From positions 33,895,927 to 33,959,926 of the forward strand of contig OW387136.1 of the NCBI GenBank assembly GCA_936440205.1: DNA of 64,000 nt. The letters are read 5' to 3'. The stretch's first letter is position 1. Each line of letters opens with the position of its first letter. Below are positions 11,401-23,200 of this stretch, one piece after another. The position numbers and the translations under genes are program-made. The DNA is from Lepidonotus clava (Eukaryota; Annelida; Polychaeta; Phyllodocida; Polynoidae). The notes beneath the pieces are model-generated. The model did not search any database. It worked only from the letters and a program-made list of their open reading frames with translations, and was not told where the DNA came from.

Positions 11401-11545
11401 AAGTAAGTTCTGTATCATTCACCAACAGCATGGCCACTCTACTGAGGCGTGCTTGTGGTTGAAGAATAGATTGAGAGAAAAACCACCGCGAATGTATAAA
11501 GATGGGAAGCCTAGTGGTACTGAGCAAAAGGGCCAGGGAAACTAG
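8495..11545 (+). CDS. gag: gag of the LTR element
   Basis: This open frame of 1016 codons encodes the structural polyprotein of the element. The first 500 or so residues are acidic and of low complexity, without a recognised domain. A proline/asparagine-rich repeat follows (about 10140-10485, units like NQPNNPPL). A capsid-type Retrotransposon_gag domain lies at about 10580-11040, with WFSGKEDEQIEKYF at its start and RADDWAG further in. Near the C-terminus a CxxH..GHxTxxC zinc-knuckle-like motif (CIIHQQHGHSTEAC, about 11410-11450) matches the type seen in Ty3/gypsy Gag. The start is the first Met in the frame 30 bp past the LTR; a later start is possible. The length is well above the family norm because of the N-terminal extension. 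Pol follows within 40 bp. Confidence 0.85.
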   Translation: MLFCSSLMSATGEFEASSNAQPQSLRPAGHDVSTSYTGNVENRHQVGDPLDGEAQRQEVSARPKQLCPEGIHDYQTRGRGKPFSWHLGSKDKPVLDKGLETLTHSRRVEGRNRLKDYQRYWNPGYVPPTDHEPGASSHSTCESDVNNLWCSQGVPYRLLPAAGGECEQETFDEDYLFPLGNRKDRQNIADNSSPSGRRRPANPVILPDGSSLTYPPLQRLESISHPLVTPTHPNPGASIPYPTVVKGKTVGRDRGVERETEGDSDKVGNLQPYRLTYDIGESLDDADEGAEARALNLELDGDGSNPAELIRKLAESGPEEREEFERLSDQDKAENVTLETQSNRESENRNEKGSAVKKAYHIGERDIQAREPYDKYESEDEEENSETEQAAANVRGSSPNRKLARGEKSSSSSFELIDEDVLGADKKTKPVSEDEISEEEVPVKEQWDNNDIQNRHEDNMAEGGEPLVDLLGEERDQNPFQQPGEGGARGVNPGALQPNRGINPGDPRQNMLYPFLLQALAMGNNPNAGQGGAGNQQGQQPLAGQNNQANPPGTNPPPNQPNNLPLNQPNNLPLNQPNNPPLNLPNNPPLNQPNNLPLNQPNNPPLNQPNNLPPNPPNPPQPNPPGPPGPADPPGQNNPPNPPNPPNPPNPPNPPNPPNQPNIWDILPQLGVALGQMPSPVRGTTHNGHQRGPNIRLPWFSGKEDEQIEKYFRELRRLKAIYDWSDAHLLNMALLGLKGRADDWAGALAESEKDTFEKLEAQMTKIFGDRRAKWQKHAEFCALKQGKDQSVIEFAGVLKQKQVKAEASESMMLAVFLEGLKQSIARQVAILDPKSFTEAVDCATRLESLDKGKGGTKISNAVSELAGGQESEETAALNSISERFGVVLARLEAAPWFQKPKPGQSGSPQSSGGYKQQGYERKDRYESQKDERNLDQKAKTNKTPSREVDKGKNVQTQQKGERPRLPFDESKFCIIHQQHGHSTEACLWLKNRLREKPPRMYKDGKPSGTEQKGQGN

Positions 11546-11583
11546 AGGAAGGGTCCGTTCATTCCACGATAGAATTAGGCGCA

Positions 11584-14500
11584 GTGGACGGACCGGCTAG
11601 AAGAGAGATAGGAGACAAAGCATTTTTCTTAAAGCTAAGATTTAATGATCAGAAGGAGGTTAGGTCTTTGGTGGACACAGGGGCGAGCGATTGCTTCATG
11701 TCTACCTTTTGTAAGCAGCAGATCCCTAAACAATGTATTTTAGATGAATGGAAAGTAACGAAAGGAAACATCAGCTTGGCAGACAATTCATCCCAAGTGA
11801 TACTAGAACAAATCCGATGTAAGTTTTCAATCCAGGGATCAGTGGTTTGCTATGATTTCAACATAGTGGACGATCTATGCCACTCTATAGTAATAGGCAG
11901 AAACTTACTGACAGTGCTTCGTTCAGATCTATCTCTACCAGGCGCAAAGATAGAGGTGTTTTGTGGAAACCCTATAGTCAGCAAAGAAACAGTGAAAATC
12001 CCGCCGGGAAATGAGTGTATCATACCGGTTACCACCCGAGAGCCGCTGGGGATAGACTCACCAGTAGCCTACTGCTCACCGGCAGTAACTGCACCTGTCC
12101 TAGTGGAGGGGTGCGTCAATACGGTGGGAAGTCAGTGGTGGATTAAAGTCATGAATCCGCTAGACGAAATGCAAGAAATTACTCCACATGAGGTGTTAGC
12201 TTTTGCAGAAGAATGCGCAGTGCCTGAGGTAAATCAAGATCAGATAGAAGAGTTCCTAGACTTGTGTTATTTAACTAAAACAGAGACCCCAATATCCATC
12301 TGTAGGATTTCTGTAGAAGTAATGAAAGACGCAGTGCAAATGGAAGGTAAATCCTCTGAGGAGAAACCCCGAGGAGAGATGGATGAGAACGTAAGCAAAA
12401 TAGACCTAACCGAATCGTGTTTAGATGAAGAACAAAAGGTAAGGTTTAGACAAATGCTTAATGATAACAGAAATGCGCTAGCGTTCTCAATGGAAGAGTT
12501 AGGTCATTGTGAAATAGCGCCGATGAGAATTATTGTGGATGAGTCGCAGGGAGTAATAAGTTCTAGACCGTACCGATACTCTCCACAGAAAATGGATATC
12601 ATCGATGAACAAGTTAGGCAACTCATAGATATAGGTGTAATAGAACCCAGCGAGTCGGCTTGGCGAAGCCCGCTGGTGGTAGTGCAGAAGAAAGATGGCA
12701 AACCTAGGCTTTGTACAGACTTTCGCATGCTTAATCAAGTCACTTTCAAAGATAAATTTCCAATGCCCACAGCTCGATCACTTTTCTTATATATGGCTTA
12801 CAAGAAACCCACTATGTGGACAGCTTTAGATCTGTTGAGCGGCTATCACCAATGTGTAATCGAAGAAGACAGCAGAAAATATACTGCCTTCGAAACCCCA
12901 ATGGGTGTATATCAGTATAAGCGCGTACCTTTCGGCTTAGTTGGCGCGCCCTGGCAGTTTACCAAGGTGATGGCCATTGCGCTAAAAGGCTTGATTCCTA
13001 GAACATGCTTAGCATATTTAGACGACGTGATCGTCTACGACACCACCTTTGACGAACACCTGGCGAGTGTTGAAGTGGTTCTTCAAGCTTTAGCAAAAGC
13101 GAATCTCAAGCTGAAACCGTCTAAGTGCGAGTGGTGCCGCAGTGAGATTAATTTCCTCGGCCACGTAGTAAACGCAGAAGGGGTGGCTACACAAAGGGTT
13201 ACCACAGAAAAGATCACAGCCTTTAACTGCCCGCATAATGTGAAAACTATTAAATCCTTTCTGGGGCTATGTAACTACTATCGGCCGTTTGTCCCTAATT
13301 TCGCTGATTTAGCAAAGCCTTTAAACCGGCTGCTAAAGAAAGAAGTTTCTTTTGAATTGACAGAGGCCTGCGAGGAGGCGTTTCAACAACTAAAGAAACT
13401 GCTGACCTCACCGCCCTTGCTTATTCATCCAGATATAGGAGGGCATTTTTATTTATTAACAGATGTATCAGACGCCGCGTGCGGTGCAGCGGTTTGTCAC
13501 AAGCTAGATGAAATCTATCGTCCGGTTGCTTTCTGGGGATGTACCCTCCGTGACGCCGAATTAAATTACTCGGTAACGGAAAAAGAAGCTCTGGCAGTGA
13601 TTAAAGGTATTAAGAACTATGAGGACATGTTGCAGGGAGCTAAAATCACAATAGTGACAGATCACAAACCGTTGATTCCCCTGCTACAGAGTGCCTACAA
13701 AGCCCCTTCAGCTCGGCTGAGAAGGTGGGCTTTAGCGCTGTCAGACTTTGACTTTGAGATCATTTATGAGCCGGGAGCGACTCATTTTCTACCGGACTAT
13801 TTGTCTAGGGTCTATCATGAACATGTCCCGGGTGAAGAATATGAGCCCGCTGTGGGATGTGAATTGTTTGAGGCCGAAATTCAAGATGAAGAACTTTCTG
13901 TGGCTACTGTAATAAACGCGCAACTCCAAGATGCAGAGTGCGCGCAATTGATAGACTACCTTCAGGACGGAGACCTACCGCCAGATCCCCTTGAAGCTAG
14001 GCGAATAATGGACCAAGCTGATTTTGTGGGAATGGTAGCACCGGGAGTGCTTTGTAGGTTCAACGTCAAAAGGTATAACAAACACCAAGACCAACTGGTA
14101 AGGTTAAAACCTCGCATGATAGTTCCAGGAAAGTTAATTCCCAAAGTCCTGAGGCTGTTACATAATGACATTTTAGCTGGGGGACATGTAGGGATTAGTA
14201 GCCTTACTACCAAAATTTCGGAGAGATTCTACTGGCGGAACATGAACGCCGATATAGTAGACTATGTGAAAGCTTGTGAGACCTGCTCTCTGAGGAGGCG
14301 GGCCCCACATTTCAAGGCCTTAGCTAAGTCTTGGGAGAGACCAACCCGACCCTTTGAGGTGGTCCAGTGCGATTTTATTGGGCCACTAAAGAGAGCTAGG
14401 GATGGGTCAAAATATATCATGGCCTTCATAGACTTATTAACCGGATGGCCAGAGGCTTTCACCACGAAAGATTCAACCGCGCAGACCGCGGCCAACTGTT

Positions 14501-15771
14501 TCCTAACCGGAATAGTGTGTCGGTATGGACGGGTAAACCGCCTGCACACTGACCGGGGAGCAGGCTTCATTTCGGGGCTGTTCCGGGAAATTACCACATG
14601 ACTAGCGTGCAAACAAACATTCACCACCGGGCGAATGCCGACAGGTAACGCTCGAGTGGAAAGGTTACACAAAACAATTGAGAACCTGATCGCATATTAT
14701 ATTCCTGATGATCACTGTAACTGGACCGATCTGCTTCCCATAGCGTTGTGGACGGTTCGATCCACGATCAGTGTACGGTCGGGATACAGCCCTCACACCC
14801 TACTGTTTGGCAGAGATCCAATCAGTATGGGAATGCCTGAGCAGGGAACAATCCCTGAAACGCTGAATGATTGTGAATTCTTCATGCAAACGAAGGACAA
14901 CATTGCTATGTTTAGAAATATGGCAGAACGGGTAGTTCAAAACTATGAAAAGGACTTGAGGTTACGAATTGATGAGCGGGCGCGGCCTACTCAGATGTAT
15001 GAAGGTGACATGGTGTACATGCATGATCCTTTAGCTAGTGAAAACAAAGCGTCTAAGTTCTCAAACAGGTACACTGGGCCCTACCGGGTGATTGAAACTA
15101 AGGGGGATCATCTCGTTAGACTAGTGTCGCTGAAAACTGGGAAACAAATACCACACTTAGTAAATATTTCGAAACTTAAGCCTGCACATGGGCCTTGGTC
15201 CCCCGCTGTCCCTCATATCATTCCCAAACTGGTGAGAGAAGCAATAACCACTAACTCAAAAGGGGCAGATCCTGACCGAAACCCCGAATTGCACCACCCC
15301 CCGACGGGTAAAATTGCTGAAAAGGAAGGCAAAACAGGGGGTGCTGAGACTGAAAACTCAACGGGAACGGCCGGTCCCCGTGAGCATGGTGCAATTCCAA
15401 TGGCCGGGGAGGTACCTACACAGAAACCTGGTCCAAGTCCCACTGATTTAGCAGAATCAGATGGGCAATTCACTGATGGTCAGGGCGCCAGTGAACGGGG
15501 AGCAGCCGGCGCTAATGGACAGAGGAAACGCAAACGAGCTAAGCGAAGGGGCAAAAGCCAGCCGCTGGTGGGGAGATCCCCTCCAGGCAACAACAAGCCC
15601 ATAAAACTGCCATGTGGTGATGCACCGATCTTGGATACATCGGTGCTGAGCCCGGGAAAAACAGATGAGGGCCATGTCCCGACGAAAGGTGGCTATAACC
15701 TGCGTCGGAACCGTCGGCCTAACTACGCCGCTCTGTTCAACGACGGGGAAAGCGACGACATGGATGATTAA
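11584..15771 (+). pseudogene. pol: pol region: protease, RT, RNase H, integrase
   Basis: Domains occur in the Ty3/gypsy order. The aspartic protease has VDTGASDC near 11671. Reverse transcriptase spans about 12540-13170 with KKDGKPRLCTDFR, ALDLLSGYHQ and the catalytic YLDD near 13015. RNase H (about 13435-13800) has TDVSDAA, YSVTEKEALA and TDHKPL. Integrase begins with an HHCC zinc-binding segment (about 14160-14290, HVGISS to CETC) and continues into the core with CDFIGP and HTDRGAGF, then NARVERLHKTIEN. The tail after about 15200 is basic and of low complexity. It would process Gag, copy the RNA into DNA and insert it. The region is nearly whole. Gag lies just upstream, and the accessory frames follow. 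Confidence 0.88.
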
Positions 15772-16426
15772 TGCAGAAAACCATGCCGCCCTGTGAAAAT
15801 AAAAGCTTGGCGGAGCGGCACCGTTAGCAGCAGCGCTAATGGAACAGGTGGCCTACCTCAAGGTCACCTTGCCATGCCCAGGGGCGTGGTAGGGGGGGTG
15901 CGCAAACCGAGGGAGATGCCAGTGGTTGGCGTCATCTCCTGGGACTGGACGCAAGCGTTCCCCCACCTGAAACAAAATGCGACTCCAAATATGGAGGCGA
16001 CACGAGCAGGCGGATCTGTTATAATTTCGTGGAATCCGCGCCGATCCAGCAGTCGGCCCGCAACTCTGCTCCTGTACGGTCACCATTACTTCAGGTGATT
16101 GCTTTGCCTAGCCCAACCACTGGAGGAAACGGAGATAGACATTGATTCTATCTCCGAGCAAAAGTTGGAGATAGACAGTTTTCGGTTTCCAACTTCTCCT
16201 AGGGCAGACAGGCGAAAACTCAAGCCGGAATACTGACCCCTCCGACTCATGGGGAACTGCCTGGCCCTCCGGCCCCACAGTAATCCAAAGGGAACTACAA
16301 CTTTCCCTGAGGATCCGGAGGGGAGGATCATAGTCCCTCTGAGAAGGAAGCGAGTTAGCCGCCCTTACCAGCGGGCGGTGCCCGCTAGAGGGATGTTTGT
16401 AGGACCTTTCTTCTAAAGCACGCCAG
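15772..16426 (+). other. Spacer between pol and the accessory frames
   Basis: This 650-bp GC-rich stretch of the LTR element has no recognised domain. It may carry splice signals or leader sequence for the downstream frames, but I cannot support a specific site. Confidence 0.35.
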
Positions 16427-17398
16427 ATGAAAGAAAAGGCAACTGAGAAGGAAGGTACCAAGAAGCGTCCACCCCAGAATCTTAGGCGGTGGAGCTGGCC
16501 AGGCCGGGGCGGTGTCCGCCCGGACTCTACCGACACCGGAGTTGCCCGAAAGAAGCCGAGGACACTGGCCCGACGGCCCACCAAGGCAGCCACCGGAGGA
16601 ACTAAGAAATCTACCGGATTAGCAGCAGCCAAAAAGAAGACAGCGAACAAAGACTTTTACTGTCTATCTGAGGTGAGTGACTCGGAGCCCGAACCAAAGC
16701 TGACTGCAGTGGCAAAGCCGGCCCAAAAGGGAGACATTGCCGCCAGACCTGTACAGATCCAGGCCGGGTGGTTTTGGGATCTAACCCGACCACTGTTCCA
16801 ACTATTTGAGACTGTTGACGAAATTAGGCGGACAGTGGGGCTGGAAGTGCCTAAATTGGACAAACAATTAGCTGAGGTTAAGGCCCAGGTTGCTCCCTTT
16901 GTACAAAATCCTATCCAAACTTCTAAATGCGTCGGGGAAGACGTCGGGCAGCGGGCAACACGGAGCGGTCAACCTCTGCCCATACAGGAAAGGCAAGCGG
17001 GGCAAGAACAACTGGCCGCCGTCGCCCCGGGAACAAGGGTGGAGGCAGCGCGCGAACAACACGCACCGACCCCACCAGTGGGGGCCGAGCCGGTAACGAC
17101 TCCCCTCCTCCACCACTTGCAGCCCGCGGACCCCGCCTGTTTGGACTTGAGCAGCTTGACGTCGAGCTGCAACGCAAATCCATCACAGCTGCTATGGAAT
17201 CAGCAGCAATGGGCACCAACCAATCCACCGGGGGGACCTCTGTGGCCGAATCAGCCCCTAACGGCAAACCCTCCACAGGTGCCGCAGCTGTTTCCACTGA
17301 ATCAGCCATCGTACGAACCAACGGGGGCCGCCCAGGACTGGAGCCTGCTGGCTCCAAACCCCTCAGAGCAATGCGCCCCTCGTCCTGCGAACGTATGA
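16427..17398 (+). CDS. Accessory ORF between pol and env-like region
   Basis: The 323-codon frame is not recognised. Its first 90 residues are rich in Lys, Arg and Pro (for example KKRPPQNLRR and ARKKPRTLARRP), as in nuclear or RNA-binding tails. A short predicted helical stretch (FWDLTRPLFQLFETVDEIRR) lies mid-way, and the C-terminal third is Pro/Gln/Asn-rich. It sits where complex retroviruses and some env-bearing LTR elements keep accessory or env-leader exons. It overlaps a second open frame. It could also be the N-terminal part of an env precursor. Function unknown. Confidence 0.45.
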   Translation: MKEKATEKEGTKKRPPQNLRRWSWPGRGGVRPDSTDTGVARKKPRTLARRPTKAATGGTKKSTGLAAAKKKTANKDFYCLSEVSDSEPEPKLTAVAKPAQKGDIAARPVQIQAGWFWDLTRPLFQLFETVDEIRRTVGLEVPKLDKQLAEVKAQVAPFVQNPIQTSKCVGEDVGQRATRSGQPLPIQERQAGQEQLAAVAPGTRVEAAREQHAPTPPVGAEPVTTPLLHHLQPADPACLDLSSLTSSCNANPSQLLWNQQQWAPTNPPGGPLWPNQPLTANPPQVPQLFPLNQPSYEPTGAAQDWSLLAPNPSEQCAPRPANV

Positions 17399-17496
17399 GG
17401 AATCTAAGGATTATGGTTACGAAGGACGAGAACGGAACCGTCAGGCGCGTTGTAAGTACCAGCGGACGGAGTCTCTATGAACATGTCCCAAACTAA
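16927..17496 (+). CDS. Overlapping arginine-rich accessory frame
   Basis: A 189-codon open frame overlaps the previous one in another phase. It starts MRRGRRRAAG and has further Arg/Gly-rich runs, then an Ala/Ser/Thr-rich part. Such an arginine-rich start can be a nuclear or RNA-binding signal, but GC-rich sequence often gives chance frames with Arg, Gly and Ala, so this may not be translated. No homologue is recognised. Confidence 0.25.
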   Translation: MRRGRRRAAGNTERSTSAHTGKASGARTTGRRRPGNKGGGSARTTRTDPTSGGRAGNDSPPPPLAARGPRLFGLEQLDVELQRKSITAAMESAAMGTNQSTGGTSVAESAPNGKPSTGAAAVSTESAIVRTNGGRPGLEPAGSKPLRAMRPSSCERMRNLRIMVTKDENGTVRRVVSTSGRSLYEHVPN

Positions 17497-17636
17497 GCGG
17501 ACTAGAGGGCCTGAAAGGAGGGCGTACTTTGGCGCGTGGATGATTATTGTGCGAAGAGGAACAGTGGCGGCTTAATTGTGGTAGTGTTCCTGGGTGTTTT
17601 ACAAACTTTGGCTTCCACGGACCTGTGCTATAAACA

Positions 17637-20251
17637 GTGACAATGAGGTTGTTAATACTATTCGCCTTGGTCGTCGTGGGAGGCATTGGGGGGCTTCGAA
17701 ATGACTCCAGCCCAACTGACGGGCTAGCCCCTAATGCTGAAACTATAGCCTTAGAACAGTATGGGGTGGTGTTAAAACCTGGAAAGCTAATGTCCACTGC
17801 GGACATCACCCATGTCCGACAAGGCTTTCTGATCACCATTCCCCAAAAACGCTCCTACATCAAGGCTACCTTTGGCCAGGTTTGTCATAGATACCCAGAG
17901 GGAGGAGACGCTCTTGACCGAGCCTGTTACCGTATCAGGTCACTAGTGAGTTGGATGGATCAAACATCAAAGGCGCTCAAAGGTTGGTATAGGGGAATTC
18001 TCAATGAAACTTTAAGCTCCTTAATTAAGAGTACCCGGCAGAGGTCTCAAGCCCAAGGCCCAGAATCAGGTTCGGGCGGAAGGGTTAAAAGGATGAAGAA
18101 GCTACCCCTCATGGTAGACGATCTGGGGTGGCCATCCTTCCAAATTCCAACCTCGTGGAACAGGGGGCTCTCTGCTGACATTAAGTACAACAGGGAACTA
18201 ATCAGAGTGTTGCAAGAGTCCTCCGACCAGATGATCGAAGACCTGGCGCTCATGAATGATAAGCATGACGAGTCGATTGAATGGGTGAACCATGTCGTAT
18301 TGGGCCTATTAGATAATATGAAATCGCTAAATCAGGCCAATAATGGAACTCGCCGGAGGATGAGGCTCGTCCAACATAAAGTGAATTGGATTGAAATATA
18401 CCTTAATATGATACCAGTAGCTCTGGAGGACAAATTGGGAGAAATGGTTTATCTCCAGTCACTAATCGAGCAAACGCGCGTGTTCAGGAAAGGTGTGCAG
18501 CATCTGACACGGGGTCAGCTGACCATGGATTTGGTACCTCGGCAATATATGGTGGGAGCGGTCTTGGAAGTCAACAGGTATCTAAAGGGAACCTACCCCA
18601 GATTCCATGTGGCGTTCAAGGACCCCTCTTTCTATTATGAAAACAGCCAGCCATCATTTGAATTCGATGTAACTACCCAAGAACTAATAGTGTATGTACG
18701 TGTGCCAGTTGTGGCCGACGAACACTTGTTTAGGGTCTATGAGGTGCTAACCTTCCCTGTGCCGGTACCAGTTAGATGAAAAAGATCACGGATAATACAT
18801 GTACTGCCGCACTGCTGAGGCGAGATGACGCAGCTATACAGGAAAAATGTAAACTGGACTATCTCTTGGAAGCGGATTTTGGGGAAATGGCTGTGTATCT
18901 AGATGATGGAGACATGTTAGTGGTCAGTGCTGATACTCGGGGTCAAATGATCTGCAGGAATCAGCCCGCCGTGGAAGTGAATATAGAAAACTATGCGCGT
19001 GTCCAGGTGGAATGTGACTGTGCCTTTCAGACGCAGGGGTCCTGGATCCCATATAGTCTGAGAAACTGTGACCGACACACCAGGATCACGACTGTCGTGT
19101 ACCCTCATAACGACCTACTGGAAGCGGCGAGTCATGTGAAGGGGTGGGACACGAACTTTACTAGGTCCGAGCATGAACCTACCACGCTAGAGTCAGATTC
19201 TATCCCTGAAATGATTAGAAAGGAACTGTTAGAAATCGAGGAGAATCTTAAGGTCAGGATACCTGTGCCCTCTCTGGCAAAGCAAATCCAGCAGCACCGG
19301 AAGGACTTGGCTAAGGGTATTAAGAAGGCTACTGACCGGTATGAAGTGGCCAAAGACGCCCCATGGTTCTCTATAGGGAACTTTGGAGGCGGTTTCGGTC
19401 TTCTCACGATCTTCTGTATAGTAGTGGTAGTGACAATAATTGGGTGTATCCTCTGGAAGTGCTGGAGGAGACACCAGGGTAAAGCTGCTCTCGCTGGACT
19501 GGCCATGACTCTGCCTCGGGCCATGGCCCTAGAGACAGCCGATCTAAAAGAGTTGCTGACCCGGGAAAGAACACTCACTGGATGCCCAGACGCTACCGCC
19601 AATCCTACTGCGGTGGCCGTACTCGCTATACTGTTGGCTGTACTGGTCATCGCCATAGTGGTCCTCGTGTGGCGCAAATGGAGGCACATCAGGCGGAAAA
19701 CCGTGGATGGGTTATATGTGCAATTCGTCAACCCACATCTTATGGAGACAATCTTTCTGGGAGAATTGGCCATGCCTTCCGATCACACATACACAGAAGG
19801 CTATGTGCTTATCAGGGACGTGTTGGTCAACCAGCTGTGCCTGAAATACACCCTTACTGTTACCTGGGGAGCGCAGCTGATGGGAGCGGCGACCAGACCG
19901 GGACAGCGAACATCCAATGTGCCGTTGCCGGACACCTTGAGAGTGTCCAAGAAGCTGGCCCGTCTGATGATGAGTAACTTGAAATACAATACTAGGGCCC
20001 GACTCTTAAGGTATTCATCTGGTTTAGCCACTCCAGTACCTATGGGAGTGCCACGCCTCGTCGACGCTGGCTGGTCCGATGTTGGAGCGGACTGGCCCCA
20101 ACAAGTGCTGAGACATGGTGCGGTCCCAAACGCCCCTCCTAGATCGACCCCGTCTACCTCCACTACAACTGGACCGGGCACTGCTCAGAAGACTGCAAGA
20201 CCTGGAACATCTGAGAAGGACTCAGGGACAGTCTATGAAGTTATTATATAA
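17637..20251 (+). pseudogene. env: env-like region (F-type fusion glycoprotein-like)
   Basis: The region starts with a signal-peptide-like hydrophobic run (LLILFALVVVGGIGG), then N-linked glycosylation motifs and a basic, furin-like site (GRVKRMKK near 18090) followed by a hydrophobic/helical stretch. Further on, LFRVYEVLTFPVPVP (near 18740) resembles the Pro-rich motif of baculovirus F and errantivirus Env proteins. A cysteine-bearing segment (DNTCTAALL to CDCAF) follows. Two strong membrane segments lie at about 19395-19450 and 19600-19680, each followed by basic residues (WKCWRRHQ; WRKWRHIRRK), and a long cytoplasmic-like tail ends the region. It would act as a membrane-fusion glycoprotein. 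The region is carried in more than one reading frame. The F-type assignment is by resemblance only. Confidence 0.55.
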
Positions 20252-23200
20252 ACAATATAACGAATGTTAACGCTGATCTAATGTCTGTAGGAGTGATAAC
20301 AGGTAGATCTAAGAAACATCAGTATGAACACTGAGCTGGGTTGTATCAAGGAGCTCGATGGAGTCCTGTCAGCCTGAATAGGCAGGACCCCTTCGACTAA
20401 CTCATTCAATAATGAGTCGTTAATCAGGGAAACCTGAGCCGGGTAGGCTGGTCCAACCATCTTCTATGGACCCATGGGTTACCTAAATTTCTTTCAGATT
20501 GAGTGTCCCATGCCCGGTTGCCTAGCTCAATACTCTTATCACTAATTCGGCGATTCTTCTAGAGTAGGGATCCATTCGGAATCGATCCTAGTAACAGAAA
20601 TTCTAGCACAAAAGAAAAACACAAAATTCTGTAAAATACCTATGTGCGCTCAACGGGACCAACGCTTCCAACGAGCGATGTGGATTTCCCCAGGTAAGTA
20701 CCATCCATACTTGGCCCCTGTGCTGTTGTCACCGCTAGGATCGGGCTGCGGTGCAGGAGTCACTTGGGGAATGCCACAACCTATTCTTTCAACATGTATA
20801 TATATACGCTCTTCAAAGATGGGAGGGCCGCACGATTGGCAGGAGCCCGCCCACATGCCTGGTGTCGGTGGTGCCTGGCATGAGGCAGGTCGATTGGGGC
20901 TACGCGCCACCGACGCTCTGGGAGGCACTGGGGTGGGCGCCCGAACATGGCAGCCACTATGCCCCGGGTGGGACGGCTCCTGACAGCGGTCCCCTCATCA
21001 CAAAAAAAATAATATCAAAGTTTAGAAAGGAACTTACTAAAAACTTATATAAAGCAATCCTATATTTATTTAACTAAGAGCCCTTCCTCAGGGAATCCTG
21101 GGCAAGCTGTAGTAAAAATATGAAACGCCGTATACATAGTACCAAGCAGCAGGTGGAAAACTCTGTGACAGCACACGAGAGCACACGATACGTGACATGT
21201 TTACATCTGATACACACATGCTACACTGGGCAGTGACGTGTACCACTCCTGCCGGAGCCATGCTACACACAGAAGGTATAACAGTTGTCACAAGGAAAAG
21301 AGGTGATGGGACATATACGGGGAACTGGTGACATTCACAGGGTGCTCAACTCTCCCCTTCATAAAGGCGACTTTCCCTGTGGGGGGGAGCTGTAGCTAAA
21401 ACTCACAAGGAGGTGGGACGTGGTGCTGTCCAGTCAAGTAGTCCCATCACCTTGGTTATGTGTAATGACCGCCGGGTCACCGTATCTCCCAGTCGTGGGA
21501 TCCTTGATTTTACTGTAAATCAGGGTCCAGCGAAAAGGTGTCGATGGAATACAGCTGCCCAAAGGCGTGAGACTAATACATTTAGGCCATGTTTAGACCA
21601 ATTTAACCGGGACTGAGGCAAAACAACAAGAAGCCAAGTTTCGACCCGGGTAAAATAATAATAATAAAATAATAAAAGGACGTGCGGCTTCAGAATTGAC
21701 CGCCGTCGAGAAAAAAAAAATAAACAAAAGGAAACTTTAGTCTCGACCGCCGTCGTAACACAAGTAACCGGGTCCCCGCTCAACAGTTGAGCTGAGGTGG
21801 GGGGAGACGGACTACTAATTCCCTGACGAACGGCTACAAACTTGGTTAAAACCTTAGCAAATAGTTTACCCGTCCTATTAGTAAATAGTCAAAAATCCTA
21901 AAATTGTCTTTAGCAGAAAATTCCTGCCCCTCGTGCGCATAGTTAAAATAGGCTGGGGGCGGAGTCCTTTCAGGAGTAGTCTCGGCTCTCCACAAGAAAA
22001 AAGACGGGCAAAGACCTTGACAGAATACGGGTTTAACCTGGTACTACAATTCGTTAAAAGAAGGCCCGGCTTAATAGGTGCTGTCTGGAAGTGATCTGGA
22101 GAAGTGCATTTACACATCTCTTGGTTGTAAAAAGGGGTAGAGTGCATATTAAAGGAAATGTGCATGCTGCTCCTAATTATAACAATGTGAGACTCGGTGC
22201 TCGCCAACCCATCTAGTTTCTTAAGGTGGGGGGGTACCGACGACCCATGTATAGCTGATGAGGTTCGGTGTTCAGACCAGAAATGGACCTGGCTCTGAGC
22301 CCCGATCCTCTCAAGTGATAAATTAAGTAACGAATAATCAAAATATCCCTGTGTACAGTTGATATTCAAAGTCATTTAATGGCATGTATACTTGCGGAAT
22401 GAAAACCCACGGTATTGTACAAATTTAAAATGATAAATTATTGCTGTGCATGCAGGCAGGATAATTATCCAAGAAATTGTCTGGTGGTGGGGACGCGCCT
22501 ACCTGTCTGGAAAGGTGGGGCGTCAACTACCCAGTGTAAATGGTGGAGTTTGGCGCTCAACCCCAGAACAAAATTAGGAGGGTGAACGCCAAGCTACCAC
22601 TCTGTAGCTCAATAATATGTACCTGATAATATTTACAAATTAAATATAAGACACACCGTTCAAGCAATGGCTCTTGAGAAAACCAAAAGTAGTCTCTCTA
22701 TAAAACAACAATAGACCCAGTCCTAATCATCATTTCTCTCCCTCCCATCTGGACAACACTGCACAATAACATTATCTACAACTCTTATTCTAACACCACG
22801 GCACTGACAGTCTTGGTATCGCACTAAAGACTGAACCGGTGTTTGTAGCCTTGGCTACGTCCTCACAACTTACCAAGGAGTCGCCGACGGTCAGTCGGAC
22901 GACTCTACCTAGGTTGACCACATGAAGCGCCTACGCTTTATAGTCACCAATGGAGTGTTTCCATTACCTAGTAAGGGGAACGACGAATCAAAGAATTCTG
23001 TCACAGCCAATCTAGTGCTGCGCAGTCCAGACCAGAATGCTTGGTCACATACAGTTCCACTAGTGCAGTGTCAGTCAACTAGTAGATAATAATCATAAAA
23101 TAATATTACAAAGCCAATACGGCAAACACTACCCGCACACTGAGAGCCTGCTTGAACTGGTAACGTCAACAAACACGCTAAGTCAAGAAAAACCCTCTAT

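Noticed and set aside
21878-22375. Minus-strand 165-codon frame in the LTR element
   Set aside because: No motif, no start or promoter context, and lower coding character than the 23924 ORF; kept only as a mention in the non-coding tail.
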